Of a DNA stretch of 64,000 nucleotides, positions 22,077 through 33,266 are shown piece after piece. Source of the stretch: Geosiphon pyriformis (taxonomy: Eukaryota; Glomeromycota; Glomeromycetes; Archaeosporales; Geosiphonaceae). Made by a program: the position numbers and the translations under genes. The notes under the pieces were generated by a model. It made no database searches. It had not been told where the DNA came from and worked only from the letters and a program-made list of their open reading frames with translations. The first letter of the stretch is position 1. Each line of letters opens with the position of its first letter. The stretch spans positions 403,253-467,252 of the forward strand of contig JAAOMT010000570.1 in NCBI GenBank assembly GCA_016748015.1, read 5' to 3'.

Positions 22077-22809
22077 TGTTATGGTTGAAACTTATACTTC
22101 TTATTAATTATCACATGTATTAGCCACTAATGTTATATAAATTAGCCACACTATTTTTAGATAGTGATCATTGACCTGATCAATGATCTGACTATTGACT
22201 TGATCATTAACCTGATTATTGACCTAATCAATGACCTGATTATTAATCTAATCATTGATCTGATCATTGACCTAGTCATTGACCTGATCATTGACCACTT
22301 TTAACAGCTATATAAGTGATGAATCTCTTAGCTGTAGAAAAGTATGTTCCAAATAATCAAAAATAAATAAAATAACAACTTTCATCTCAATTATTCTCTT
22401 TTTCTACCTTCAAGTATCCAAACATCTTGGGATAAAAGATTACTTGTTGGTTAATTTTTACTCTTTTTCTGAAATGTATAAGTGTAGGATTTGAAGATTA
22501 TTGAATAAAACATGACTGAAGAACACATCTGATACTTGATATTGAATTCTAAAAGTGCTAACATGAGGCATAGAATTATACCAAGTGTGATCATTTGTTG
22601 ACAGTATGGACTATCCCTTTACCTTCAGATTTCCTGGTTATCTTTTTGAAAAAAATAGCAACTGAGATATTTTATGAGACTGATCTTACACATTGAATCC
22701 ATACTTATTCAATTTGCTCTTTAAAATTGAATTTTCTTTGATTATTTCTATTACTTTACAATCCTGTTTTCCCTTGCTATCTGTTAGCTTGTTACTCCAA
22801 CCCATAACA
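22077..22809 (+). repeat. Family A 5' LTR (A1-like)
   Basis: From TGTTATGGTTGAAAC to CCAACCCATAACA. Long 12-bp array at about 22168-22305 (about 11-12 units), TATATAAG near 22309, and the A1-type R/U5 (CAACTTTCATCTCAATTATT). Preceded by ATAT (22073-22076). Confidence 0.9.
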
Positions 22810-22815
22810 TAAAAG

Positions 22816-22832
22816 TGGTGCTCTCTGTGAGA
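22816..22832 (+). promoter_or_regulatory. Primer binding site, family A
   Basis: TGGTGCTCTCTGTGAGA, six bases after the LTR; it starts with TGG as expected for pairing to a tRNA CCA end. The corresponding site at 31664 reads TGGTGCTCCCTGTGAGG. Confidence 0.6.
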
Positions 22833-22861
22833 TTATCAAAATCCACTTTGTTTTTTATTGT

Positions 22862-24346
22862 ATGGGTGATTATTCATATCTGCCACAACAATTAGAAGAA
22901 CATTTTGAAGCACACAACAAAAACGATCTAGACTTTATTGAACTCAATTCTTTGCCCTCCTGCTTGATTTACTTTCCCATTGAAGATCAATTCAGTAAAC
23001 AATTCCAAGATTTTTGGAACTGGTTCCTGAATGAACATTCAGCTAAAACCTACACAGTCTATACAACTTATTACTTTGATCAAGCTTATTTTGAAGACAA
23101 CTTTGAAGAAAAAACAACACCATCAATCAACTTTTATACTCCACAACTTTTAAACAACAGCCCCCTGATTTCAAATATCTGAATCATTAAATCCATATTT
23201 GGATTGCTATCCATCAAGCAACTGAAACTTTCTTTGAAACAAAAGAAGAAAGCTACTAAACTGCTCCTGTTTTTGACCTTTTATCAAGCGAATTAGACTT
23301 ATCTATACAAACAATTACCCCTGAACCAATGGCTAATGACTTCATGCAAGCAAACATTCTGGCCACCCTCTAAGGTATACAAACTGCTCTAGAAAGAAGA
23401 AACAATACCCCATTATCATTATTTAAAGGTGATGTACAAGATCTAATTGAATGGTTGGATGATTTTGAGAGAGCTGTCACGGCCAACCAGTATGATGAAA
23501 AATACAAGTTCCAAATCATTGGTGGCTATCTTCAAGGCTTTCCTGCTACCTGGTTCTCACAAAAAACAGATGCCAATGCTCAACACCAAATAATCAGATA
23601 GACACCAACCAATGCTGAAAAAAAAAATATCTCTTTCACTACCTGGTTTGAGACCAAGTTTAGAATCCCAATATTAATATCCAAATAGTGCATGAAATTG
23701 GAAAGAAGAACTCAAAACCCTAAAGAAGTAGTGACTGAATATGCTAAAACTATCAGAAAGCTAATTAAATGTATAGACTTTGGGAGAAACTGGACAGAAG
23801 AGCAAAAGGATTGAAAACTAATCTATCATATGCTCTTTGGCCTCTCTTGGCTTTAAAAGACAACCCAACAATGGACATGGCTATTGAACTGGCACAAAGA
23901 ATTGAAGATAACCAAAGAATACATTTGGAATCTACACTTCTAGTTTTTGCTCTTGCTTTTACCATGGCTTTAGCTCCACAAATAGCTGCTGCCTCTTTTG
24001 CTGCCCAAACTCAAGACCCAAATAAACAGTTAATAGATAGACTCACAGCTTATCTTGCTCAGCTATTGAAATCTTTGGCCCAAGCAGTTAAAGAAAATCA
24101 ACAACCCCAAAGACCCAGATTTGAACCCTGCTTCAATTAGTCCCAACAATAACCATATTAAAGACAGCAAAATCACGGCCCACCTGTGTGCTATTATTGT
24201 GAACTAACTGGACACTTCTCAAGAGACTGTAACAATCCTTCATTGCCCCCTCCAGCTTTTAGAAATAATAACATCCAGAATAACAGATCCAACAATAATA
24301 ATGTTCCCAATCAAAAACCCAATCATGCCAACATCAATTTCTTTTA
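22862..24346 (+). pseudogene. gag: Family A Gag, decayed
   Basis: ATG at 22862 (MGDYSYLPQQLEEHF), matching the intact Gag at 31710. Open for 106 residues, then broken by shifts and stops; later parts are seen in other frames, including NLSYALWPLLALKDNPTMDMA (23815-23880) and a CCHC knuckle CYYCELTGHFSRDC at about 24189-24230. It ends in the TTTAAAC slippery site and TAG. Confidence 0.85.
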
Positions 24347-24350
24347 TTAG

Positions 24351-24383
24351 CCTTTAAACTGGTAGGTGCACCTCCAAAGAGTA
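24351..24383 (+). promoter_or_regulatory. Probable -1 ribosomal frameshift site (gag/pol), decayed copy
   Basis: CCTTTAAACTGGTAG is conserved at the gag end, as at 33253 and, in reverse, at 48632-48646. Downstream GCAC and GTGC can pair around the CTCCAAAGAG loop. The pol frame lies -1 relative to gag in the intact copy. Confidence 0.7.
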
Positions 24384-25740
24384 AGAGTGCAAGCCAACCA
24401 AAAGAAAACCTCTTTTATGCTTTTAATCTAACTGATAATAACCATGACATGGATGAACTAGCAATCAACACTTCTGAACCAACAAGAAAAAAGAAAAAAG
24501 CCAAGGTTGATTTCGTTATAGATCCAAAGAAAGCATCTACATTAACTGCTAATAACAATAAGCTACTAAAAGCTAAAGTTTTTAAAAATCCTCCAAAGTT
24601 GAAACCTCCAGAAATTGTACAAAAATCTGGACCATATTCTGTTGTCAAAGATCTTATAGAAACTCCTGCTCACATTACCTTTGGCCAGTTAATAACCCAT
24701 CTCCAATTCAAAAAAGATCTTCACAAATCATTAATACCAAAGAAAAAGACACCAAAAACCAATAAACACTCTTGTCAAGCTGAACTTGCTAACAACAGCA
24801 ATATCACTCCTCTGATTTGCAAAGCCCAAGTGGTTGGCTACTTTATTGATTTGATCCTGAACAGTGGATTATCTGTTAGTGTTATTGCCAAACACTTTTT
24901 AAAAGCAATTGGCAGAAAAATTGATGAACTGTTCACAAGACTAATGACCAATATATATGGTGACAAAAAGAAAAGTCTGGACATAGCCAAAGCTGTTTCT
25001 GTTCAAATTAATGGCATCAGCATTGAAACTAACATGAAAGTATCTGAAGCAAAAGAATACACCATAATAGTTGGCAATAAATGGTTAAGAAAGCAAAAGT
25101 TTTGCTTGATTATGAACTTTGTGAACTAATCATCAGATGTGGTGAGAAACCCATTGTGGTTAAGTGCTGTCATTGGACAACTCCTCTAGTAACCTGACAG
25201 AACCAAGAAGAAGAACAATCAGATGAATCAGATGATGATAAGAGTGATGATAATGAAGATTAAGAAGAACAAAAAAAACTGCTGAACTCACCTATACCAT
25301 CTTTACCAGCAATGGCAAGCCTCTGGACAATGTTAAAGCTGACAAAGAAGAAATCATGGTGAATGACATGCTGATCTGCTGGCCCTACTATAATATCCTC
25401 AGAAAAACCTTTGACAGAAAACCTGGCAAAAAAGCCAAATACAGTTATTGGTGGCATGACCCTTATGTACAGTGCTGGTGTAATAAACTTTTATATTCAC
25501 CAAGCAATAAATGCAAATCCTGCCTGATCTATTACAAAGATTGGAAACCAATTAGCTTGATATCTCAAAAAGAACTTAAAGAAGTACAAAAGTCCTTTGA
25601 GAATGAACCACCTAAAATCCAATCATTAGTTGTAGAACAAAGAGAACCTTTTCCTGAAGAAAAAAAAGTGGACATTGAAAATCTGTTAGCTAAAAATAAC
25701 CCAGTTATCTCAAAAGAAGGTAATATCTTTGGATGAATCC
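24384..25740 (+). pseudogene. Family A protease and Cys motif
   Basis: Open part 24449-25129: a Lys-rich N-terminal segment (TRKKKKAKVDFV), a linker, then the protease core FIDLILNSGLSVSVIAKHF, where the catalytic Asp of D-S-G is Asn. Then IVGNKWLRK. After a break, 25356-25736 carries the Cys motif YVQCWCNKLLYS with CKSC. The substitution at the active site makes this protease inactive even without the stops. Confidence 0.8.
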
Positions 25741-27790
25741 ATGTAATACAACACATTATCACCACAAAAGAAACTTACCTCATCTATTTGAAGCCTTATT
25801 AATCTAATCAACACAATGATGAGTTTATCAAGAAAGAGATAAACCAGATAAAAAATTTTGGATTTATACAAGAAACCAAGAGTAAATGGGCTTTTCCAGT
25901 TGTAGTAGTATCCAAAAAAGGTGGAACTCTATGCTTTTGTGTTAACTACTGTCAACTAAATACCATTACTATAAGAGACATGTACTCACTTCCCAAAATT
26001 AATGCAATGCTAGATAAATTCAATGGTGCTGCTTTCTTCTCAACCATTGACTTAACTGCTGGATTCTGGCAAGTAGAAATGGATCCAGAAAGCAGAAAAA
26101 AAACTGCTTTCATCACCAAATATGGCACCTATGAATTTACAATCATGTCTTTTGGTTTTACCAATGTTCTTCCTACCTTTTAATGCCTAATGAATAAAGT
26201 GTTTAAATCAGTAAAAGAAAACTTTGTTCTGGTTTACTTAAACAACATAATGGTATATTCAAAAACCTGAGATGAACACCTTGAATATTTACAGAAGGTT
26301 TTTGACCTGCTTAAAAATGCTGGCATTAAGATCAATCCAATTAAATCTTTTTTTGGATGCCAATCCACTCAGTTCCTTGGTCATCTTATTACAAAAAATA
26401 GAATTTTCTCTGACCCAGCTAAAGTTAAAAAAGTTTAAAACATTAGACAATCAATGAATGTTCTTAAACTATGCTCTTTTTTTGGTTTGGTTTTTTACTA
26501 TCGTAAATTTATCAAGGATTTCTCCAAAATTGCCTTTCCTCTCAATCAGCTACTCAAGAAAAATGTCAATTATCATTGGGGCACTCATCAACAAAAAGCT
26601 TTTGAAATTCTGAAGGAAAAACTTGTTACTGAACCAATTTTCAAGCAACCAGATCTGGATCAACTTTTCATTTTCTACACTGATACATCTGACTATGGAC
26701 TTGGTACTGTTCTTTCACAGAAAGATGAAAATGACAGAGAACATGTTATAGCATATGTTAGTAAATCTCTCATATCAGCAGAAAAGAACTATTCAGTTAC
26801 TGAACAAGAATGTCTAGCAGTAGTTTGGGTTACTAGCTACTGGGATTAATATTTTTTTGGTGCAAAATTCTTAATGGTGTTATGGTTGAAACACATAGTT
26901 TTTATTAATTATTACATGTATTAGCCAATGATGTCATATAATTAGCCACCCTATTTTTAGATAGTGATCGTTAACCTGATCAATGACCTGACCATTGACC
27001 TGATCAATGACCTGATCATTGACCTGATCATTGACCTGATCATTGACCTGATCATTGACCTGGTCATTGACCACTTTAGACAGCTATATAAGCAATGATT
27101 CCTTCAGCTGTAGAAAGACATGATCAAAGTAATGAAATAAACAATATCAATTACTTCCTCTCATAATCGCTTATTTCCCTTTCCTTACCTTCAAGTATCT
27201 ACTTGTTGGCATTCACATACCTTATCTTTTTCCCTTCTTGATTTGTATTTGTTAGAATTAGCCTGAGAAGCAATTGGTTTGCTCTTGTAATTCATTGAAT
27301 AAAGAAACGATTGAAAAGCACAATAATACCTGTTATTGATTCTAAGAATTGCCGAGTTGAGGCATAGAATAATAGCAGCGGTGTTATCTTGTTGACAATC
27401 ACGGACTATTCCTCTACCTTCAGATTTAAAAAAAGATTAGCGACTGTGATTTTTATGAGACTGATCACGCACATTGAATTCCTACTTATTCAATTCACTC
27501 CCTTATTGTAATTCCCTCTTTGTTTATTTCCATCACTATACAATACTGTTCTCCCTTGCTATCCATTAGCTTGTTACTCCAACCTGTAACAATGGTAACA
27601 GATTATTAAGTCTTGGTTTGGCTGTGCAATAAAAAAAAGCTAGAACACAAACAAATAACTTGTTGAATACTTTACTTGGATGAATTTGACTATAATATTC
27701 AACACCACAAAAGAGCAAATCATCAAAATGCTGATGCTCTCTCTAGACTTATTATTCAGTAATAGTACAATCTCTTAAACCAAACCAACT
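25741..27790 (+). pseudogene. Family A reverse transcriptase and RNase H, split by a solo LTR
   Basis: RT blocks: FPVVVVSKKGGTLCFCVNY, FSTIDLTAGFWQVEMD, MSFGFTNVLPTF and LVYLNNIMVYS (YLDD changed to YLNN). RNase H: FYTDTSDYGLGTVLSQ, YVSKSLISAEKNYSVTEQE, then the frame is cut after AKFLM by the LTR 26878-27591 and resumes VTDY at 27596, ending with KRANHQNADALSR. Stops in RT include TAA/TGA at former Gln and Trp codons. The stop after the RNase H end (CAGTAATAG) and the TATTAGTAA stops before integrase are found in all family A copies. Confidence 0.88.
26878..27591 (+). repeat. Family A solo LTR (A2) in RNase H
   Basis: 714 bp from TGTTATGGTTGAAACACATAG to CCAACCTGTAACA with perfect flanking ATGG (26874-26877 and 27592-27595). 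Removing one ATGG and the LTR restores the RNase H reading frame. Very similar to the LTRs at 340 and 29807, so it is a recent insertion. 12-bp array at about 26968-27075. Confidence 0.95.
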
Positions 27791-27826
27791 TAATTATTAG
27801 TAACTTTTTTACAAACAAACACGATA

Positions 27827-29057
27827 ATGAACTTAGACAACTACTCTGCTTTAATAGAATTTTTGGGTAAAAAACAATACCCATTAGAATACACTCAACA
27901 GCAAAGAGAACATTTGCGAAAACAATCAAATTTCTATTTGATCTGCCAAAACCAATTATACAAAAGAAACAGAAAAATCCTAACTGCCTCCAGAGAGTCA
28001 TTAGATTTGAAAAAAAAGAAATTGTAATATACAACATGCACTCTGACTCATTAGCTAGACACTTTAAAAAAACAAAGACAATTCAGAAAACTTTAGCTTG
28101 CTATTATTGGCCTACCTTGGGAAAAGACATTGCTGAATACATCAAAACCTGTAATACCTGCCAAAGAAGAGGAAAACCCAATCGCAAGGAAGATATCCAT
28201 CCAATTTCTGTTGGTCAACTATTTGATAGAATTGGTATAGATGTTGTTGGACCTTTAACAGTAACTCCTGATGACAACAGATACATTATCACAGCTACCA
28301 ACTATCTTACAAAGTGGGTAGAAGCAAGAGCCACCCCAGATCAAACAGCAGTCTCAATTGCCAATTTCATTTATAAAGATATTATCTGTCGCCATGGCTG
28401 CCCCAAAGAACTTTTATCTGATAGAGGAAGAGCTTTTCTCAGTACACTGGTTGAAGAACTTTGCAGAAAAATGGGAATATGTCATAAACTCTCTTCCCCT
28501 TATCACCCCCAAACAAATGGCCTAGTAGAACGTTTCAATAGAACACTATGTGAAACCCTAGCCAAAACCAGTGAAGAAACCAACCTATGGACAAAGTATT
28601 GCCTTCAGCCTTGTTTGCTTACAGAACTGTGAATCATGACATAACAAGTTATGAACCTTTTTATTTGCTCTATGGACAAATGGCAACTCTACCAATAGAA
28701 ATGGATATAGAAACAATACTTTTTGAAGAAATAACAATAGGAGATTACAAGGACATTTTGCAAAGAAGACTTGGTACCATTCTTGACTTATTAGTAGAAG
28801 CACAGATAATTGCCTTTGAAAAGATAAAACAGGTCCAAGAGAAGCTCAAAAAGAAAAAGACCTATAAAACACTTTCCTTAAGTGTTGGTGACTTAGTTTT
28901 GGAATACCATTCAGACAGAGACAATGTCTATGGTGATAAATTCTCTAGCCAGTGGAAAGAACCCTTTATAGTCAACAAAGTTTTGAACAATGGTTCTTAT
29001 ATCTTACAAGATCAATATGGAACAATATTCAGTGATCACCCTGTTCATGGCACGTGA
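27827..29057 (+). pseudogene. Family A integrase, decayed
   Basis: N-terminal NYSALIEFLGKKQYP, zinc region MHSDSLARHF with CNTCQRRG, catalytic blocks IGIDVVGPL, LLSDRGRAF and NGLVERFNRTL (D, D and E present), then a shift near 28590 and the C-terminal part with GDLVLEYHSDRD and FIVNKVLNNGSYIL (GPY/F-like). The ATG of the best copy (ATGATAATG) is here ACGATAATG at about 27820. Includes an 18-residue stretch (LLVEAQIIAFEKI and neighbours) deleted in the copy at 36014-37208. Confidence 0.87.
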
Positions 29058-29083
29058 CTCAAGAAATATCACAAACGACCTGA

Positions 29084-29837
29084 TTGGTTACCTGTTGTGG
29101 TAATACCAACCCAAATAATCAGCAAAAATTAGATATAAATAAATGCACCATTCCCAAAACAGAGGTATCTTCAATCGACATGAACAATTATTTCCTGGAT
29201 CAAAACATTCAAAATGCTTTCTATATTCTCCATGAGTACTGGAATCAAGAACTATCCAAATGCTACTCTGACTATCGGAAAACAAACCACTATAACAGAC
29301 AACAGTGAAACTCACACTGTTATTAGACCAAAAAAAACAACTACCAGAAGAGAAAGAAATCGTAGCAAAATGGATAAATACCTGCTGGAAAGCATAACAG
29401 CAGCAATACTTTCACCTTCCAGCACAATTGGAAAAACAATACAAGAAATCTTGCCCATAGACAAAAACTTGTCATATGGAAGACAACTAGAACTCTATGG
29501 TCGTCTTGGTGAAATCATAGAAGACATGAAGCTCATGAAGAAAACAACTTCAGAGATACAATTGGAAATTTTGGGCATTATATGATTGGATGTCCCAAGA
29601 GTTTTGACCATTGCTAGAAGAGCCAGAACTCTAATACAAAGATTTGGTCTCTTGGATACAAAGCTTATTTCGCCTCAAGTACTATATACTCTATCCACAA
29701 AAGACTTCAACAAACTAGTTAGTTTTGAGTTAGACAAAACCCTTCACATAGACTATCTCATAAATAGTTTGATTTCGCCAGAGCTCAATCTCTTTGGAGA
29801 GGATGATGTTATGGTTGAAAAACATAGTTTTTATTAA
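29084..29837 (+). pseudogene. Family A ORF3 of unknown function, decayed
   Basis: Overlapping frames at 29084, 29214 and 29586 together cover the same protein as 37214-37966, including SIDMNNYFLDQNIQNAFY, KMDKYLLESITAAIL, LSYGRQLELYGRLGEIIEDM and SFELDKTL. One shift near 29240 and a TGA at 29583-29585 (CGA in the copy at 1). The final codons lie within the 3' LTR. Confidence 0.75.
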
Positions 29838-30508
29838 TTATCACATGTATTAGCCACTGATGTCATATAATTAGCCACCCTATTTTTAGATAGTGATCGT
29901 TGACCTGATCAATGACCTGACTGTTGACCTGATCATTGACCTGATCAATGACCTGATCATTGACCTGATTATTGACCTGGTCATTGACCACTTTAGATAG
30001 CTATATAAGCGATGATTCCCTTAGCTGTAGAAAGACATGATCAAAGTAACGAAATAAACAATATCAATTACTTCCTCTCATAATCGCTTATTCCCCTTTC
30101 CTTACCTTCAAGTATCTACTTGTTGGCATTTACATACCTTATCTTTTCCCCTTCTTGATTTGTATTTGTTAGAATTAGCCTGAGAAGCAATTGGCTTGCT
30201 CTTGTAATTCATTGAATAAAGAAACGATTGAAAAGCACAATAATACCTGTTATTGATTCTAAGAATTGCCGAGTTGAGGCATAGAATAATAGCAGCGGTG
30301 TTATCTTGTTGACAATCACGGACTATTCCTCTACCTTCAGATTTAAAAAAAGATTAGCGACTGTGATTTTTATGAGACTGATCACGCACATTGAATTCCT
30401 ACTTATTCAATTTGCTCCCTTATTGTAATTCCCTCTTTGTTTATTTCCATCACCATACAGTACTGTTCTCCCTTGCTATCCGTTAGCTTGTTACTCCAAT
30501 CCATAACA
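29807..30508 (+). repeat. Family A LTR (A2), 3' LTR of the chimeric element
   Basis: TGTTATGGTTGAAAAACATAG to CCAATCCATAACA; A2-type R/U5 nearly identical to the solo LTR at 26878. Followed not by ATAT but directly by a partial LTR. Confidence 0.9.
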
Positions 30509-30716
30509 ACAGTATGAACTATCTCTCTACCTTCAGATTCCCCAGTTACCTTTGAAAAGAATAGTGACTGAGATATTTTATGAGACTGATCTCGCACATT
30601 GAATCCATACTCATTCAATTCACTCTTTAAAGTTGAATTCCCCTTTGATTATTTTCATCACCCTACAATCCTGTTCTTTCTTGCTATCTGTTAGCTTGTT
30701 ACTCCAATCCATAACA
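30509..30716 (+). repeat. Truncated family A LTR (3' third only, A1-like)
   Basis: From ACAGTATGAACTATC to CCAATCCATAACA this is the terminal 208 bp of an A1-type LTR, joined head to tail to the complete A2 LTR. It is followed by GTAT and LINE sequence. Confidence 0.85.
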
Positions 30717-31014
30717 GTATAACCAGAACTCTATGGAGTATTATACTATTATATAAAGTAATCTTACTACAAAAAACATCAACCAGTATCCTATTACATT
30801 ATGTGAACCTATTACCTAACTAAATTTTGAACATACCAACATTATTACTTCTACTCTTCACTATCTCATAAATGTTGGGTGTACTTAATAGGCCTCTCTT
30901 AAATTTGGTATCAATACCCACTGACTTTTTCCACTCAGTTTGTAATTTGCAATGTTCTCTCCACAATCTATTCCTTGCTTGAGTTACAGCCCATTTACAG
31001 ACCTTAATTAATAT
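30717..31014 (-). pseudogene. LINE ORF2 C-terminal fragment
   Basis: On the minus strand the sequence reads KVCKWAVTQARNRLWREHC, LQTEWKKSVGIDTKFKR and further downstream residues; the same region, with the same order, occurs at 63034-63310. It is the end of the second ORF of a non-LTR retrotransposon. Cut on both sides by family A LTRs. Confidence 0.7.
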
Positions 31015-31657
31015 TGTTATGGTTGAAACCCATAATTTTTATTAGTTATTACATGTATTAGCCACTAATGTTATATAATTAGCCACTCTATTTTTAGATA
31101 GTAATCATTGACCTAGTCATTGACTTGGTCATTGACCACTTTCATTAGCTATATAAGCAATGAGTTTCTTAGCAATAGAAAATCATCTCTCAGACAAAAA
31201 TCAAATAAATAAAAATAACAACTTTCATCTCAATCACTCTCTTATTGCTAATTTCCCTTTCTCTACCTTCAAGTATCCAAACATCTTAGGATAAAAGATT
31301 ACTTGTTGGCCTTTTCCTGATGTATATAATTGTAGCATTTGAAGATTATTTAAATAAATGTGACTGAAAAGCACAAGTTGATATCTGATATTGAATTCTA
31401 AGAGTGCTGACGTGAGGCATAGAATTATACCAGTGGTGATCAATTGTTGACAGTACAGACTATCCCTCTACCTTCAGATTTCCCAGTTATCTTTGAAAAG
31501 AATAGTAACTGAGATATTTTATGAGACTGATCTTGCATATTGAATCCATACTCATTCAATTCGCTCTTTAAAGTTGAATTCCCCTTTGATTATTTCCATC
31601 ACCCTACAATCCTGTTCTCTCTTGCTATCCATTAGCTTGTTACTCCAACCCGTAACA
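31015..31657 (+). repeat. Family A 5' LTR (A1, short array)
   Basis: TGTTATGGTTGAAACCC to CCAACCCGTAACA. Only about three 12-bp units (31104-31137) precede TATATAAG at about 31149. It is 47 bp shorter than the 3' LTR, almost entirely because of array copy number. Confidence 0.93.
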
Positions 31658-31663
31658 TAAAAG

Positions 31664-31680
31664 TGGTGCTCCCTGTGAGG
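31664..31680 (+). promoter_or_regulatory. Primer binding site, family A
   Basis: TGGTGCTCCCTGTGAGG, six bases inside the LTR; the complement would be a tRNA 3' end CCTCACAGGGAGCACCA. The tRNA identity was not checked. Confidence 0.65.
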
Positions 31681-31709
31681 TTGTCAAAATTCACTTATTC
31701 CTTCATTGT

Positions 31710-33266
31710 ATGGGTGATTACTCATATCTGCCACAGCAATCAGAAGAACACTTTGCAGCACACAACAGAAATGACCTAGATTTCATTGAACTTAATCCTC
31801 TGCCCTCCTGTTTGATCTGCTTTCCCATTGAAGAACAATCTAGCAGACAATTCCAAGACTTTTGGAACTGGTTCCTGAATGAGCATTCAGCTGAAACCTA
31901 CACAACTTATACAACTTATTACTTTGATCAAGCTTATTTTGAAGACAACTTTGAAGAAAGAAACAACAGTATCAATCAGCTCTTATATTCTACAACCTTT
32001 GAACAACAGCCCCCTGATTTCGAATATCTAAATCATCAAATCCACATTTGGATTGCTGCCCATCAATCAACAGTAACTCCCCTTGAAACAGAAGAAGAAA
32101 GCTACCAAACAGCACCTATTTTTGATCTCTTCTTAAGTGAATCAGAGCACTCCACACAAACAGTAACTCCTGAACCAATGGCCCAAGATCCAATGCAAGT
32201 AAACATCCTGGCCACCCTCCAAGGCATACAAACTGCTTTGGGACGAAGAAACAACACCCCACTACCCCTATTCAGAGGTAATGCCCAAGATCCAATTGAA
32301 TGGTTGGACGATTTTGAAAGAGCAGCCACTACAAACCAGTATGATAATGAATACAAGTTCCAAATCATTGGTGGCTACCTCCAAGGCTCCCCTGCTACCT
32401 GGTTTTCACAAGAAACCAATGCTGGTGCTCAACAAAGAATTGTTAGATGGACCCCAGCAAATATTGGAGAAAACAATACCTCTTTCACTATCCAGTTTGA
32501 AAACAAATTCAGAACCCCCATCTTAATATCCAAATGGCATATGGAATTAGAAAGAAGAACCCAAGGTCCTGGTGAAATTGTGACCAAATATGCCAAAGCA
32601 ATCAGAAAACTCATCAAGTGTGTAGACTCTGGTAGAAACTGGACTGAAGAGCAAAAGATCCACTCCTTCACAAAAAGATTGAGAACTGACTTATCTTATG
32701 CTCTTTGGCCTCTCTTGGCTCTGAAAAACAACCTTACAATGAATATGGCTATTGAACTCACCCAAAGAATTGAAGATAACCAAAGGATGCATCTGGGATC
32801 CACACTTCCAGTTTTTGCTTCTGCTCCTGTCATGGCTCCTGCTCCTCAAGTGGCTGCTACTTCTTTTGCTGCCCAAACCCAAGACCCAAATGAACAATTG
32901 ATAGATAGACTCACAGCTAATCTTGCCTGGTTATTAGAACTGTTGGCACAAGCAGTCAGAGATAATCAGCAACCACCAAGATCTAAATATAAACCTTGTT
33001 TTAACCAGCCCCAGCAACCTCCCTATCAAAGACAGCAAAATCGTGGCCCACCTGTGTGCTATTGTTGTGGATTAACTGGACATTATTCAAGAGATTGTAA
33101 CAATCCTCCACTGCCTCCTCCAGCTCCCAGAAACAATGACAACCAAAACAACAGACTCAACAACAACAACAATGTCCCCAATCAAAGACCCAATCATGCC
33201 AACATCAATTTCTTTGGAGAGAATCCCCTAGTTGAAGCCACTGTTTATCAGCCTTTAAACTGGTAG
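31710..33266 (+). CDS. gag: Family A Gag, intact (518 aa)
   Basis: ATG at 31710, 45 bases after the primer site, is shared by all family A copies (MGDYSYLPQQ). It is the structural protein of the virus-like particle. The first 150 residues are acidic and aromatic (FQDFWNWFLNEHSAETY, YYFDQAYFEDNFEE). A retrotransposon capsid region follows at about 185-390 (PLFRGNAQDPIEWLDDFERA, GGYLQGSPATWF, FRTPILISKWHMELERR, YALWPLLALKNN). A Gln/Pro-rich linker leads to the CCHC knuckle CYCCGLTGHYSRDC at about residue 448, then an Asn-rich tail. No stops or shifts. The last codons CCT TTA AAC TGG TAG contain the slippery heptamer for moving into pol. Confidence 0.92.
   Translation: MGDYSYLPQQSEEHFAAHNRNDLDFIELNPLPSCLICFPIEEQSSRQFQDFWNWFLNEHSAETYTTYTTYYFDQAYFEDNFEERNNSINQLLYSTTFEQQPPDFEYLNHQIHIWIAAHQSTVTPLETEEESYQTAPIFDLFLSESEHSTQTVTPEPMAQDPMQVNILATLQGIQTALGRRNNTPLPLFRGNAQDPIEWLDDFERAATTNQYDNEYKFQIIGGYLQGSPATWFSQETNAGAQQRIVRWTPANIGENNTSFTIQFENKFRTPILISKWHMELERRTQGPGEIVTKYAKAIRKLIKCVDSGRNWTEEQKIHSFTKRLRTDLSYALWPLLALKNNLTMNMAIELTQRIEDNQRMHLGSTLPVFASAPVMAPAPQVAATSFAAQTQDPNEQLIDRLTANLAWLLELLAQAVRDNQQPPRSKYKPCFNQPQQPPYQRQQNRGPPVCYCCGLTGHYSRDCNNPPLPPPAPRNNDNQNNRLNNNNNVPNQRPNHANINFFGENPLVEATVYQPLNW

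Larger units (their letters stand above)
22077..30508 (+). mobile_element. Family A Ty3/gypsy-type element, decayed and apparently chimeric (A1-type 5' LTR, A2-type 3' LTR)
   Basis: Order: LTR, primer site, Gag, -1 frameshift site, protease, Cys motif, RT, RNase H (with a solo A2 LTR inside), integrase, ORF3, LTR. The 5' LTR (733 bp) and 3' LTR (702 bp) share ends and U3 but belong to different subtypes in the R/U5 part. The left flank is ATAT and the right flank ACAG, so no target duplication is preserved. Multiple stops in every gene. Confidence 0.85.
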
